From Ornithinicoccus hortensis (GTDB lineage Bacteria; Actinomycetota; Actinomycetes; Actinomycetales; Dermatophilaceae), in NCBI RefSeq assembly GCF_006716185.1, contig NZ_VFOP01000001.1, positions 1,674,001-1,738,000 of the forward strand: DNA of 64,000 nt, in the 5' to 3' direction. This document shows positions 8,483-16,185 of the stretch, in pieces; positions within the stretch are counted from its first letter, which is position 1, and each line of letters starts with the position of its first letter. The translations under genes and the position numbers were made by a program. A model generated the notes under the pieces. The model made no database searches and was not told where the DNA came from. It saw only the letters and a list, made by a program, of their open reading frames with translations.

Positions 8483-8521
8483 GTGACCGTGCAGCCCGCC
8501 GGCACGAGGAGGAGCGCATGA
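8483..8521 (+). CDS. Possible 12-codon leaderless upstream ORF
   Basis: GTG at 8483 follows a TAGGCT -10-like box (8471-8476) by 6 nt, the geometry of actinobacterial leaderless starts. The frame ends in TGA at 8519-8521, overlapping the ATG of the GNAT gene at 8518. If translated it would couple ribosomes directly to the GNAT start, which also has its own strong GAGGAGG site. No conservation evidence available. Confidence 0.25.
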   Translation: MTVQPAGTRRSA

Positions 8522-9411
8522 CGGAACCGGACGTGGACGCCCTGGGTGCTGCTGCGCGGGCGCAGGCGAGGGATGCGGCCGAGGCGTTGGGGCTGGCGGT
8601 GTCGCCCGCCCACGACGTCGGGGACGCCCGTGAGCTCCTGGCCACGTTCAACCGGATCTGGGACGTCGCCCACGAGTCGGACGTGATGGACCTGGGCAGC
8701 GTCGTGGCGCTGACCCACTCGGGCAACTACGTGGGCCTGGCCCACCTGGCCGGTCGGCTGATCGGTGGGGGTGTCGGCTTCTGCGGGCCACCGGGTGCGG
8801 GCTTCCACTCCCACGTGGTGGGCGTCGATCCCGCCGCCGGGGGCAAGGGTGTGGGCCGGGCCATCAAGCTGGACCAGCGGGCCTGGTGCCTGGAGCGCGG
8901 CATCACCGCGATGCGCTGGACCTACGACCCGCTCGTGTCCCGCAACGCCGCCTTCAACATCCGCAAGCTCGGGGCGGTGCCGGAGTCCTACCACGAGGAC
9001 TTCTACGGGCCGATGAACGACGCCATCAACTCCGGGCAGCCCTCGGACCGGATGGTGCTGCGCTGGGACCTCACCCGGGACCTGCCCGCCGGGACCGGCG
9101 ACCGGGCGCCGCTCCCGGGGGAGCCGGCTGACGGCATACCTGCAGTCGTCGCGGTCGCCAGCGGTGACGGCGAGCCCGGAGACTTCACCGCGCCCCCCGC
9201 GGACCACACCGGCGAGGTACTGATCGGGGTGCCGCCGGACATCGAGGGACTGCGCCGCCGGGACCGCGACCTGGCCGCCCGGTGGCGGATGGTGACCCGC
9301 GAGGCCTTCGGCGCCCTGATCGGTCACGGCTGGCAGGTCACGGACTTCCGGCCCGGCCACTACGTCCTGCGCCGGGACGGAACCCCCATGAGTCGGGAAG
9401 GAACCCCATGA
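8518..9411 (+). CDS. GNAT-superfamily acyltransferase (COG3375-like)
   Basis: 297 aa. ATG at 8518 with a strong GAGGAGG site 5 nt upstream; an earlier in-frame start is not needed. The acyl-CoA binding loop is seen as GVDPAAGGKGVGRAIK, where R/QxxGxG/A is replaced by the KGVGRA form usual for this subfamily. It is followed by YDPLVSRNAAFNIRKLGAV. The stop overlaps the racemase start (ATGA). In Geobacillus a related GNAT-racemase pair N-succinylates D-amino acids and epimerises them toward L-amino acids. The same pairing here suggests that role (inference from context). Confidence 0.8.
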   Translation: MTEPDVDALGAAARAQARDAAEALGLAVSPAHDVGDARELLATFNRIWDVAHESDVMDLGSVVALTHSGNYVGLAHLAGRLIGGGVGFCGPPGAGFHSHVVGVDPAAGGKGVGRAIKLDQRAWCLERGITAMRWTYDPLVSRNAAFNIRKLGAVPESYHEDFYGPMNDAINSGQPSDRMVLRWDLTRDLPAGTGDRAPLPGEPADGIPAVVAVASGDGEPGDFTAPPADHTGEVLIGVPPDIEGLRRRDRDLAARWRMVTREAFGALIGHGWQVTDFRPGHYVLRRDGTPMSREGTP

Positions 9412-10529
9412 GACTTCGTCGGCTGACCCTGCACACCGTGCGGCTGCCCCTGGTGAGCCCGTTCACCACCTCGTTCGCGACCGAGACCGAGAAGGAGACC
9501 TACCTGGTCGAGGCGGTGCTGGACACCCCCGCGGGGGAGTTCACCGGGTGGGGTGAGTGCGTGGCGATGGCCGAGCCGCTCTACTCCTCGGAGTTCCTGA
9601 CCGGGGCCGTCGAGGTCACCCGCCGCTGGCTCGCGCCCACCCTGTTCGCGGTGGAGGACCTCACGGCCGAGACGGTCGGCCACCACCTACGGCCCGTCGT
9701 CGGGCACCCGATGGCCAAGGCGGCTGTGGAGATGGCGGTGCTCGACGCGCAGCTGCGCTCGCAGGACCGCTCGTTCGGCTCCTACCTGGGCGTGGTGCGG
9801 GCCAGCGTGCCCTCCGGGGTGTCGGTGGGCATCCAGGACGACGAGGCGACCCTGCTCCGGGTGGTCGCCGACTACCTGGAGCAGGGGTATGCCCGGATCA
9901 AACTCAAGATCAGGCCCGGGACCGACCTGGGCCCGGTCGCCGCGGTGCGGCGCGAGTTCGGTCCCGACCTGCCGTTCCAGGTGGACGCCAACTCCGCCTA
10001 CACGCTGGCCGACGCGGGGCACCTGCGGCGGCTCGACGAGTTCGGCCTGATCCTGATCGAGCAGCCGCTGGGGGAGTCCGACCTCCGGCAGCACGCGGAG
10101 CTTGCCAGGGTGCTGGACACCCCGGTCTGCCTGGACGAGTCGATCGACTCGGCGGAGGCCGCCGCGGACGCCATCTCGATGGGGGCCGCCTCGATCATCA
10201 ACATCAAGCCCGGCCGGGTCGGGGGATACCTGGAGGCACGCCGGATCCACGACCTGGCGCGGGCGCACGGGATCGCGGTGTGGTGCGGCGGGATGCTCGA
10301 GACGGGCGTCGGCCGCGCGGCGAACGCCGCACTGGCCGCGCTGCCCGGGTTCAACCTCGTCGGCGACATCTCCGGGTCGAACCGGTTCTACGAGGAGGAC
10401 CTCACCGAGGAGATCGTGATGCACGACGGGGTGGTCGACGTGCCGACCGGCCCGGGGTTCGGGGTGACCGTCGACCCGGCGAAGCTCGCCCGGTTCACCG
10501 AGTCGGTCGAGGAGCTCCGCGCGCCCTGA
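9408..10529 (+). CDS. N-acylamino acid racemase / o-succinylbenzoate synthase family enzyme
   Basis: 373 aa, enolase superfamily, muconate-lactonizing subgroup. All catalytic positions are in place: Lys165 and Lys167 (IKLKI), Asp193 (VDANS), Glu218 (IEQPL), Asp243 (LDES) and Lys267 (INIKPG), spaced as in Amycolatopsis NAAAR. These bind Mg2+ and abstract the alpha proton from either face. No menaquinone gene is near. The preceding overlapping gene is a GNAT acyltransferase, so N-acylamino acid racemisation is more likely than a MenC role, although the family can do both. Upstream start candidates were dismissed because 9408 gives the family-length N-terminus MRLRRLTLHTV. Confidence 0.88.
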   Translation: MRLRRLTLHTVRLPLVSPFTTSFATETEKETYLVEAVLDTPAGEFTGWGECVAMAEPLYSSEFLTGAVEVTRRWLAPTLFAVEDLTAETVGHHLRPVVGHPMAKAAVEMAVLDAQLRSQDRSFGSYLGVVRASVPSGVSVGIQDDEATLLRVVADYLEQGYARIKLKIRPGTDLGPVAAVRREFGPDLPFQVDANSAYTLADAGHLRRLDEFGLILIEQPLGESDLRQHAELARVLDTPVCLDESIDSAEAAADAISMGAASIINIKPGRVGGYLEARRIHDLARAHGIAVWCGGMLETGVGRAANAALAALPGFNLVGDISGSNRFYEEDLTEEIVMHDGVVDVPTGPGFGVTVDPAKLARFTESVEELRAP

Positions 10530-10542
10530 CGCGGGTCACGTC

Positions 10543-12087
10543 ATGGGGTCGCAGGCAGAGGGGAGGGGCACCGCGGGAGTTCCCCGCGGGGTCTGGCTGA
10601 CGGCCGTCCTGGTCGTGGCCGGCCTCGTGGTGGTCGCCGGTCGCTACGGCTTCCACCGCGACGAGCTCTACTTCATCGAGGGCGGTCGGCACCCGGGGTG
10701 GGCCCAGCCGGACAACCCGATGCTCATCCCGCTCCTGGCCGCGTCCTGGCACGACCTGGTCGGTGGTCACCTGTGGGCGTTCCGCGTGCTCCCGGCCGTG
10801 GCGACCGGGGTCACGGTGGTGCTGGCGGCCCTGACCTGCCGACAGCTCGGGGGAGCGCCACGCGCGCAGGTCGTGGCCGCCGCCGGGACGGCGCTCACCG
10901 GGGTGATCCTGGGCACCGGCCACCTGTTCTCGATCACCACCTTCGACGTGATGATGACCGCACTCGTGGTCCTGCTGCTGGTCCGGGCGGTCGGGGCGGT
11001 GCCCCAGCGGATCGGACCCTGGCTCTGGACCGGACTGGCGGCCGGGGTGGCGCTGGAGGTCAAGGTGCTGCCGGGATTGGTCCTGCTCAGCTGCCTGGTC
11101 GGCATGCTGCTCGCCGGGCCGCGTCGCCCGCTGCGCGGGCCCGGACCCTGGCTCGCCGGGGCGCTCGCCCTGGTGCTGGCCGCGCCGAACCTGCTCTGGC
11201 AGGCGGCGCACGGCTGGCCGATGCTGGAGGTGGCCGCCAACATCGCCGCCGGGGGTTCGGCGTCCTCGGCCGACCGCTGGCTCGTGGCGCCGATGCACCT
11301 GCTCATGGCCGGACCCGTGGCGGGGTTCCTCATCGTGGTGGGCGTCGTGGCCCTCCTCGGCACGGCGCGCCTGCGTGCGTGGCGCTGGCTCGGGATCGCC
11401 TACCTCGTCCTGCTGCTCATCGTCGTCGTGACGGGAGGCAAGCCCTACTATGTCGCCGGCCTGTTCCCGGCGCTCGTGGCGGTCGGTGCGATGCAGCTGC
11501 CCGCCTGGGTCGAGCGCCTGCTGGACCGGCCCGCACGGGCCGTGGCGGTCGCCCTGGTCGTCTCCGTCCCCACCGCCTGCTTCGCGTTGCCGTTGGCGCC
11601 GGTGGGGTCGCCGGTGTTCCGGATCGCCCAGGCCGTGAACCCGGACGGCGCGGAGACGGTGGGCTGGCCCGGCTACGTCGGGCTGGTCACCGACGTCGCC
11701 GCGCAGGTCCCCGAGGACGAGCGGCCCCACACGGTCGTCCTGACCCGCAACTACGGCGAGGCGGGGGCGCTGGACCGCGCCCGACGGCTGGCGCCCGGAG
11801 GGACCGGCGGCGACGGTGCGCCCGGCTGGCTTCCCCCGGTCTACTCCGGTCACAACGCCTATGGCAGCTGGGGCCCGCCGCCGGAGGATGCCCGCACCGT
11901 GATCGTGGTGGGCCGGCTCGACCCCGACGAGGAGGCGCGCTGGTTCGCCGGCACGTGCCAGCAGGTCACCACGGTGCGGAGCCCGGCGGGAGTGGACAAC
12001 GAGGAGGACGGTGCACCGATCCGCCGGTGCCAGCTGGGTGACCAGGGGTGGGTCGCGATCTGGGACGAGGTCGCCCGGTTCGGCTGA
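10543..12087 (+). CDS. GT39/ArnT-like membrane glycosyltransferase
   Basis: 514 aa with about 10-11 hydrophobic helices. The first loop carries RYGFHRDELYF, matching the Asp-Glu catalytic/metal motif of dolichyl- or polyprenyl-phosphate-mannose:protein mannosyltransferases and ArnT relatives (PMT_2 domain). The soluble C-terminal part (~370-514) includes LTRNYGEAGAL and a Cys-containing tail, as in actinobacterial members. It probably uses a polyprenyl-phosphate sugar at the outer face of the membrane. It starts 13 bp after the racemase stop, but no functional link is evident. Confidence 0.85.
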   Translation: MGSQAEGRGTAGVPRGVWLTAVLVVAGLVVVAGRYGFHRDELYFIEGGRHPGWAQPDNPMLIPLLAASWHDLVGGHLWAFRVLPAVATGVTVVLAALTCRQLGGAPRAQVVAAAGTALTGVILGTGHLFSITTFDVMMTALVVLLLVRAVGAVPQRIGPWLWTGLAAGVALEVKVLPGLVLLSCLVGMLLAGPRRPLRGPGPWLAGALALVLAAPNLLWQAAHGWPMLEVAANIAAGGSASSADRWLVAPMHLLMAGPVAGFLIVVGVVALLGTARLRAWRWLGIAYLVLLLIVVVTGGKPYYVAGLFPALVAVGAMQLPAWVERLLDRPARAVAVALVVSVPTACFALPLAPVGSPVFRIAQAVNPDGAETVGWPGYVGLVTDVAAQVPEDERPHTVVLTRNYGEAGALDRARRLAPGGTGGDGAPGWLPPVYSGHNAYGSWGPPPEDARTVIVVGRLDPDEEARWFAGTCQQVTTVRSPAGVDNEEDGAPIRRCQLGDQGWVAIWDEVARFG

Positions 12088-12205
12088 GTCCATGGTCCGG
12101 CAGCCGTCTCGCCGAGTATTCATCGGTTAGATCGGTGTTGGATGAAGAATCTGCAGATTAGTGGGCCTTGACGTCGGATGTGGCGTGGATCATGCAGTCG
12201 AAAAC

Positions 12206-12235
12206 TTGGAAGTTCAACCGTCTCCCGTCTATCAT
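12206..12235 (+). promoter_or_regulatory. Promoter of the methionine transport operon
   Basis: TTGGAA at 12206-12211 and TATCAT at 12230-12235 are separated by 18 bp. The predicted transcription start near 12242 coincides with the 5' edge of the riboswitch. The surrounding 12120-12240 segment is notably AT-richer than the genome average. Confidence 0.6.
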
Positions 12236-12246
12236 CGATGGCAGGA

Positions 12247-12334
12247 ACGCATCCAGAGCGGTTCAGGGACCTGGCCCTCAGACCGCAGCAACCCCGGCTC
12301 GCCGGAAGGTGCTCCCGCCAGGAGCGATGGAGGA
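12247..12334 (+). promoter_or_regulatory. SAM-I (S-box) riboswitch
   Basis: The conserved S-box core is present in order: CCAGAGCGGTTCAGGGACCT, GGCCC, a pairing partner for the GGTT arm, GCAGCAACC, then GGAAGGTGCTCCC, with CATC/GATG closing the P1 stem (ends near 12251 and 12329). S-box RNAs bind S-adenosylmethionine and switch off methionine genes. Position directly before a Met ABC operon fits. The ribosome site AGGAAAG (12331-12337) of a small ORF overlaps the 3' edge, so control may act on that site or by termination. Confidence 0.85.
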
Positions 12335-12340
12335 AAGCGC

Positions 12341-12418
12341 ATGTTCGGTCACCGTGAGGTCGGGACCTTCGACGGCTGTCAGGGCCGCCGAATGTGTCTG
12401 ACGCCGCGTCGACGCTGA
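12341..12418 (+). CDS. 25-codon leader ORF after the riboswitch
   Basis: ATG at 12341 follows GGAGGAAAGCGC, an excellent ribosome site that directly abuts the S-box 3' strand. The frame ends with TGA at 12416. The peptide is basic, has two Cys residues (FDGCQGRR and RMCLTPRRR) and resembles in style the Arg/Cys-rich leader peptides found before sulfur metabolism genes in actinobacteria. It ends 130 nt before metN. Its translation could add a second control layer sensing Cys-tRNA or ribosome stalling (inference). Confidence 0.55.
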   Translation: MFGHREVGTFDGCQGRRMCLTPRRR

Positions 12419-12548
12419 ACCTGCACCACCCCGTTCCCCCCGCCCCACGCCCCACCGGGGCCACCGCCCAACGCTGCGCGGGCAGCCGGCACCTCCGTGA
12501 TCCGTGCTGCACCCCACGCCCCCCGCACGCCAGACCCCGAGGACACCT

Positions 12549-13544
12549 GTGATCACCGTCAGCCACGTCTCCAAGACGTTCCCCGCCACGCGCCGGAACG
12601 AGGCCGTGCACGCCGTCGACGACGTCAGCCTCCATGTCGAGCGGGGCCAGGTGATGGGCATCGTCGGCCCGTCCGGGTCCGGCAAGTCCACCCTGGCCCG
12701 CTGCCTCAACCTGCTGGAGCGCCCCGACCAGGGATCGGTCGTCATCGACAACCAGGAACTCACCACGCTGGAGGGTGCTCAGCTCAACCGGGCCCGGCGC
12801 CGGATCGGGATGATCTTCCAACAGTTCAACCTGCTCGACTCGCGCACCGCCCTCGGCAACGTCGAGCTCCCGCTGGAGCTCGCCGGGACCGGCCGGGCGG
12901 AGCGGCGGGCCCGGGCCACCGCCCTGCTGGAGCGGGTGGGCCTGGGCGACAAGCTCCACCACCACCCCGCCCAGCTGTCCGGTGGGCAGCGGCAGCGGGT
13001 GGCCATCGCCCGGGCACTGGCCCCCTCGCCATCCGTCCTGCTCTGCGACGAGGCCACGAGCGCGCTGGACTCGGTCTCCACCGATTCGGTGCTGGCGCTC
13101 ATCCGCGAGCTGACCGAGGAGCTCGGTCTCACGACCGTCCTGATCACCCACGAGATGGACGTGGTGAAGAAGGTCTGCGACGCGGTGATCCTGCTCGAGG
13201 GCGGACGGGTCGTCGACCGGGGCCTGATCTCCGAGGTGCTGAGCCGACCGGACTCGCCGCTGGCCACCCGGTTGCTGCCGCCGCTGTCCCCGGTCGACGA
13301 CCCGGACCTGGTCGACCTCACCGTCGGCGGCCCGGGCAGCGACGCCATCGTCGCCGACCTGGTGCGCGAGTTCGGGGTCGGGGTGGCCGTCGTCGGCGGT
13401 TCGGTCGAGGACCTCGGAGGCGTCCGGTTCGGTCGCCTCCGGCTCCGGCTGGACGGCGATCCCGCCCTCGTGGCCGCCGCCCGGGCCTGGGTGGCGGAGG
13501 AACGGACCCGAGAAGACCTGACCACCGAAGGAGTCGCCCGATGA
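12549..13544 (+). CDS. metN: Methionine ABC transporter ATP-binding protein MetN
   Basis: 331 aa from the GTG at 12549, with GAGGA 8 nt upstream and the family N-terminus ITVSHVSKTF; a GTG at 12504 would add an unconserved head. Walker A GPSGSGKST at residues 40-48, signature LSGGQRQR, Walker B LLCDEATSALD and switch ITHEMD are all intact. The C-terminal ~100 residues form the NIL/ACT-like domain that binds methionine and inhibits transport in E. coli MetN. Its stop overlaps the metI start. Controlled by the upstream S-box riboswitch. Confidence 0.93.
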   Translation: MITVSHVSKTFPATRRNEAVHAVDDVSLHVERGQVMGIVGPSGSGKSTLARCLNLLERPDQGSVVIDNQELTTLEGAQLNRARRRIGMIFQQFNLLDSRTALGNVELPLELAGTGRAERRARATALLERVGLGDKLHHHPAQLSGGQRQRVAIARALAPSPSVLLCDEATSALDSVSTDSVLALIRELTEELGLTTVLITHEMDVVKKVCDAVILLEGGRVVDRGLISEVLSRPDSPLATRLLPPLSPVDDPDLVDLTVGGPGSDAIVADLVREFGVGVAVVGGSVEDLGGVRFGRLRLRLDGDPALVAAARAWVAEERTREDLTTEGVAR

Positions 13545-14200
13545 CCAACTGGGACCGGATCGCGCCCGCCCTCGTCGACGCGACCTGGGAGACCGTCTAC
13601 ATGGTCGGCGTCTCGATGGGGCTCTCCCTGCTCCTCGGCATACCGCTCGGGGTGCTGCTGGTGATCACCGCCCCCGACGGCCTCGACCCCCGCCGCACGC
13701 TGAACAGCGTGCTCGGCACGATCGTGAACATCGGCCGCTCGGTGCCGTTCATCGTGTTGCTCGTGCTCGTCGCCCCCATCACCCGGGCCGCGACGGGGAC
13801 CACCATCGGGTCGACCGCCACCATCGTGCCGCTCACGATCGCCGCCGTGCCGTTCATCGCCCGGCTCGTCGAGGCGGCCCTGCGCGAGGTGGCGCCCGGC
13901 AAGGTCGAGGCCGCCCGGGCCATGGGCGCCCGGCGCCGTGACGTCGTCCGGACGGTGCTCCTGCCCGAGGCCCGCCCGGGCGTGGTCGCCGCGGCGACCG
14001 TCACCCTGGTGGCGCTCATCTCCTACTCGGCGATGGCCGGCGCCATCGGCGGCGGGGGACTGGGTGACTTCGCCATCCGCTACGGCTACCAGCGGTTCAA
14101 CACCGAGGTCACGCTCGCCTGCGTCGCGGTCCTGCTGCTCATGGTGCAGCTGATCCAGGTGTTCGGGGACAGCCTGGCCCGCCGGCTCTCCCACCGCTGA
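13541..14200 (+). CDS. metI: Methionine ABC transporter permease MetI
   Basis: 219 aa, about five membrane helices. The EAA loop that contacts the ATPase is visible as EAARAMGARRRDVVRTVLLP. TWETVYMVGVSMGLSLLLG is the typical first helix of the family. Starts inside the metN stop (ATGA), indicating coupled translation. Confidence 0.93.
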   Translation: MTNWDRIAPALVDATWETVYMVGVSMGLSLLLGIPLGVLLVITAPDGLDPRRTLNSVLGTIVNIGRSVPFIVLLVLVAPITRAATGTTIGSTATIVPLTIAAVPFIARLVEAALREVAPGKVEAARAMGARRRDVVRTVLLPEARPGVVAAATVTLVALISYSAMAGAIGGGGLGDFAIRYGYQRFNTEVTLACVAVLLLMVQLIQVFGDSLARRLSHR

Positions 14201-14241
14201 CCACCCACCACGCCCGCTCGACCGACGAAACGAGAACTGTC

Positions 14242-15075
14242 ATGCGCCTCACCCCCACCGGAACCACCGCCCTGGCCCTCGCCGCCGCGTTGACCCTGTC
14301 CGCCTGCGGCGGCACGGCCGACGCCGAGGACGGGACCGCCTCCGGGTCCGACGGACCACTGCGGGTGGCTGCCACCCCGGTCCCGCACGCCGAGATCCTG
14401 CAGTTCGTCGCCGACGAGCTCGCGCCGGACGCCGGCCTGGACCTGGAGGTCGTCGAGTTCACCGACTACGTGCAGCCGAACGTGGCGCTGGACGACGGGT
14501 CGGTCGACGCGAACTACTACCAGCACTCGGTCTACCTGGCCGACCAGGAGGCCACCGCGGGCTACGACTTCACCGAGCTGCTGGGGGTCAACTTCCAGCC
14601 GCAGGGCCTCTACTCCTCGAGCATCACCGACCTCGGGCAGCTGCCCGAGGGGTCGACCGTGGCCATCCCGAACGACCCGGTGAACGGCGCCCGGGGGTTG
14701 CTGCTCCTGCAGCAGGAGGGCCTGCTCACCCTGGCCGACGACGCCGGTGACGTGCCGACCAGCCTGGACATCACCGACAACCCGCTGGACCTGGAGTTCA
14801 GCGAGGTCGAGGCCGCCCAGCTGCCGCGCAGCCTGGAGGACGTCGAGCTGGCCGCCATCCCGGGCAACTACGCCATCGAGGCCGACCTGAACCCCGCCGA
14901 GGACGCCCTCTCGGTGGAGTCCGCCGAGGGCAGCCCCTACGTCATCCAGCTGGTCACCCGCACCGGCAACGAGGACGACGAGCGGTTGCAGCTGCTCCAG
15001 GAGCTGCTGTCCTCCGATGAGACCCGCCAGTTCATCGAGGAGACCTACCAGGGCGCCGTCGTCCCCGCCTTCTGA
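14242..15075 (+). CDS. metQ: Methionine-binding lipoprotein MetQ (copy 1)
   Basis: 277 aa, ATG at 14242, 41 bp after metI. Lipoprotein signal with lipobox LSAC. NlpA/MetQ family landmarks: VAATPVPHAEILQFV, FTDYVQPNVALDDGSVDANYYQH and NDPVNGARGL. It delivers methionine (D- or L-) to MetNI at the outer membrane face. A second, clearly homologous copy follows at 15196. A 19-bp tandem duplication covers its stop codon. Confidence 0.92.
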   Translation: MRLTPTGTTALALAAALTLSACGGTADAEDGTASGSDGPLRVAATPVPHAEILQFVADELAPDAGLDLEVVEFTDYVQPNVALDDGSVDANYYQHSVYLADQEATAGYDFTELLGVNFQPQGLYSSSITDLGQLPEGSTVAIPNDPVNGARGLLLLQQEGLLTLADDAGDVPTSLDITDNPLDLEFSEVEAAQLPRSLEDVELAAIPGNYAIEADLNPAEDALSVESAEGSPYVIQLVTRTGNEDDERLQLLQELLSSDETRQFIEETYQGAVVPAF

Positions 15076-15104
15076 CCCATCCCGCGCCTTCTGACCGATC
15101 CCGC
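15067..15104 (+). repeat. 19-bp tandem duplication across the metQ copy 1 stop codon
   Basis: GCCTTCTGACCCATCCCGC (15067-15085) is followed at once by the same sequence with one change (15086-15104, 18 of 19 identical). Each unit contains the Ala-Phe-stop end of the gene. See the related cases at 44771, 55979 and 63305. Confidence 0.85.
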
Positions 15105-15195
15105 GAGCCGCGGGACCACCCGCCGACCGCACCCCTACCGCACCACCCGGCTCACGGCATACCGGAGCCGACCGACCCCAAGGAGAACCCGCACC

Positions 15196-16017
15196 ATGCG
15201 CACCCCCCTCGCCCTGACCACCCTCGCCGCCGCCGTGCTGCTGGCCGGCTGCGGCGCCGACTCGGAGGCCTCGGACGGCGCCGCGGTCGCCGACGGCAAG
15301 GTGACCGTCGGGGCCTCGACCGTGCCCCACGCCGAGATCCTGCAGTTCGTGCAGGACGAGCTCGCCGCCGACGCCGGCCTCGAGCTGGAGATCGTGGAGT
15401 TCACCGACTACGTCCAGCCGAACGTGGCGCTGGACGACGGCTCGCTCGACGCCAACTACTTCCAGCACGAGCCGTACCTGGTCGAGCAGGAGGCCGACGC
15501 CGGCTACGACTTCGAGATCGTCACCCCCGTGCACCTGGAGCCGCTGGCGCTCTACTCGGACTCGCTGAACAGCCTCGAGGAACTCCCCGACGGGGCCCAG
15601 GTCGCCATCCCCAACGACCCCACCAACGGGGCGCGGGCGCTGGAGCTGCTGGCCGGTGAGGGGCTGATCACCCTGGCCGACACCGGGGAGTCCTCGGCCA
15701 CCGTGCTCGACATCGACGAGAACCCGAAGAACCTGGAGTTCACCGAGGTCGAGGCCGCCCAGCTGCCGCGCAGCCTGGCCGACGTCGACGCCGCGGTGAT
15801 CAACGGGAACTACGCGGTCGAGTCCGGCCTGTCCCCGGCCGAGGACTCCATCGCGGTCGAGTCCGCGGACGACAACCCCTACGCCAACCTGCTGGTCACC
15901 GTCGCCGGGCACGAGGACGACGAGGACCTGCAGAAGCTCGCCGAGCTGCTCACCTCGCAGGAGGTGGCCTCGTTCATCGAGGACACCTACGACGGCGCCG
16001 TCATCGCCGCCTTCTGA
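15196..16017 (+). CDS. Methionine-binding lipoprotein MetQ paralog (copy 2)
   Basis: 273 aa, ATG at 15196 with AAGGAGA upstream. Lipobox LLAGC. It is alignable along its length with copy 1, sharing blocks such as PHAEILQFV, FTDYVQPNVALDDGS and EVEAAQLPRSL, so the pair arose by tandem duplication. Differences cluster in the ligand-lobe segments (for example VTPVHLEPLALYSDS versus LLGVNFQPQGLYSSS), which may give the two proteins different preferences (L-Met, D-Met or Met-sulfoxide). A strong hairpin terminator follows. Confidence 0.9.
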   Translation: MRTPLALTTLAAAVLLAGCGADSEASDGAAVADGKVTVGASTVPHAEILQFVQDELAADAGLELEIVEFTDYVQPNVALDDGSLDANYFQHEPYLVEQEADAGYDFEIVTPVHLEPLALYSDSLNSLEELPDGAQVAIPNDPTNGARALELLAGEGLITLADTGESSATVLDIDENPKNLEFTEVEAAQLPRSLADVDAAVINGNYAVESGLSPAEDSIAVESADDNPYANLLVTVAGHEDDEDLQKLAELLTSQEVASFIEDTYDGAVIAAF

Positions 16018-16058
16018 CGGGAGGCCTTCGGACCACCCCCGTGGGACCCCACCCGGGG

Positions 16059-16095
16059 GAGGGGCCGCGCCGACCCGGTAGAGGCGCGGCCCCTC
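16059..16095 (+). terminator. Terminator of the met operon
   Basis: A perfect 13-bp GC-rich stem (16059-16071 with 16083-16095) and an 11-nt loop, 41 nt after the second metQ stop, followed by CTCCAG without a U-tract. Confidence 0.65.
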
Positions 16096-16185
16096 TCCAG
16101 TAGCCACGATGGCGGACTGCGACATAATCCCTCAAGACAGGAATCAACGATCCTGCATTGTGGGATCTCACAGTGGGGTGAGGCG

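Noticed and set aside
16159-16172. CRP/GlxR binding site
   Set aside because: The half sites TGTG and CACA are 6 bp apart, giving a 14-bp dyad. The actinobacterial CRP consensus TGTGA-N6-TCACA spans 16 bp, so the spacing is wrong.
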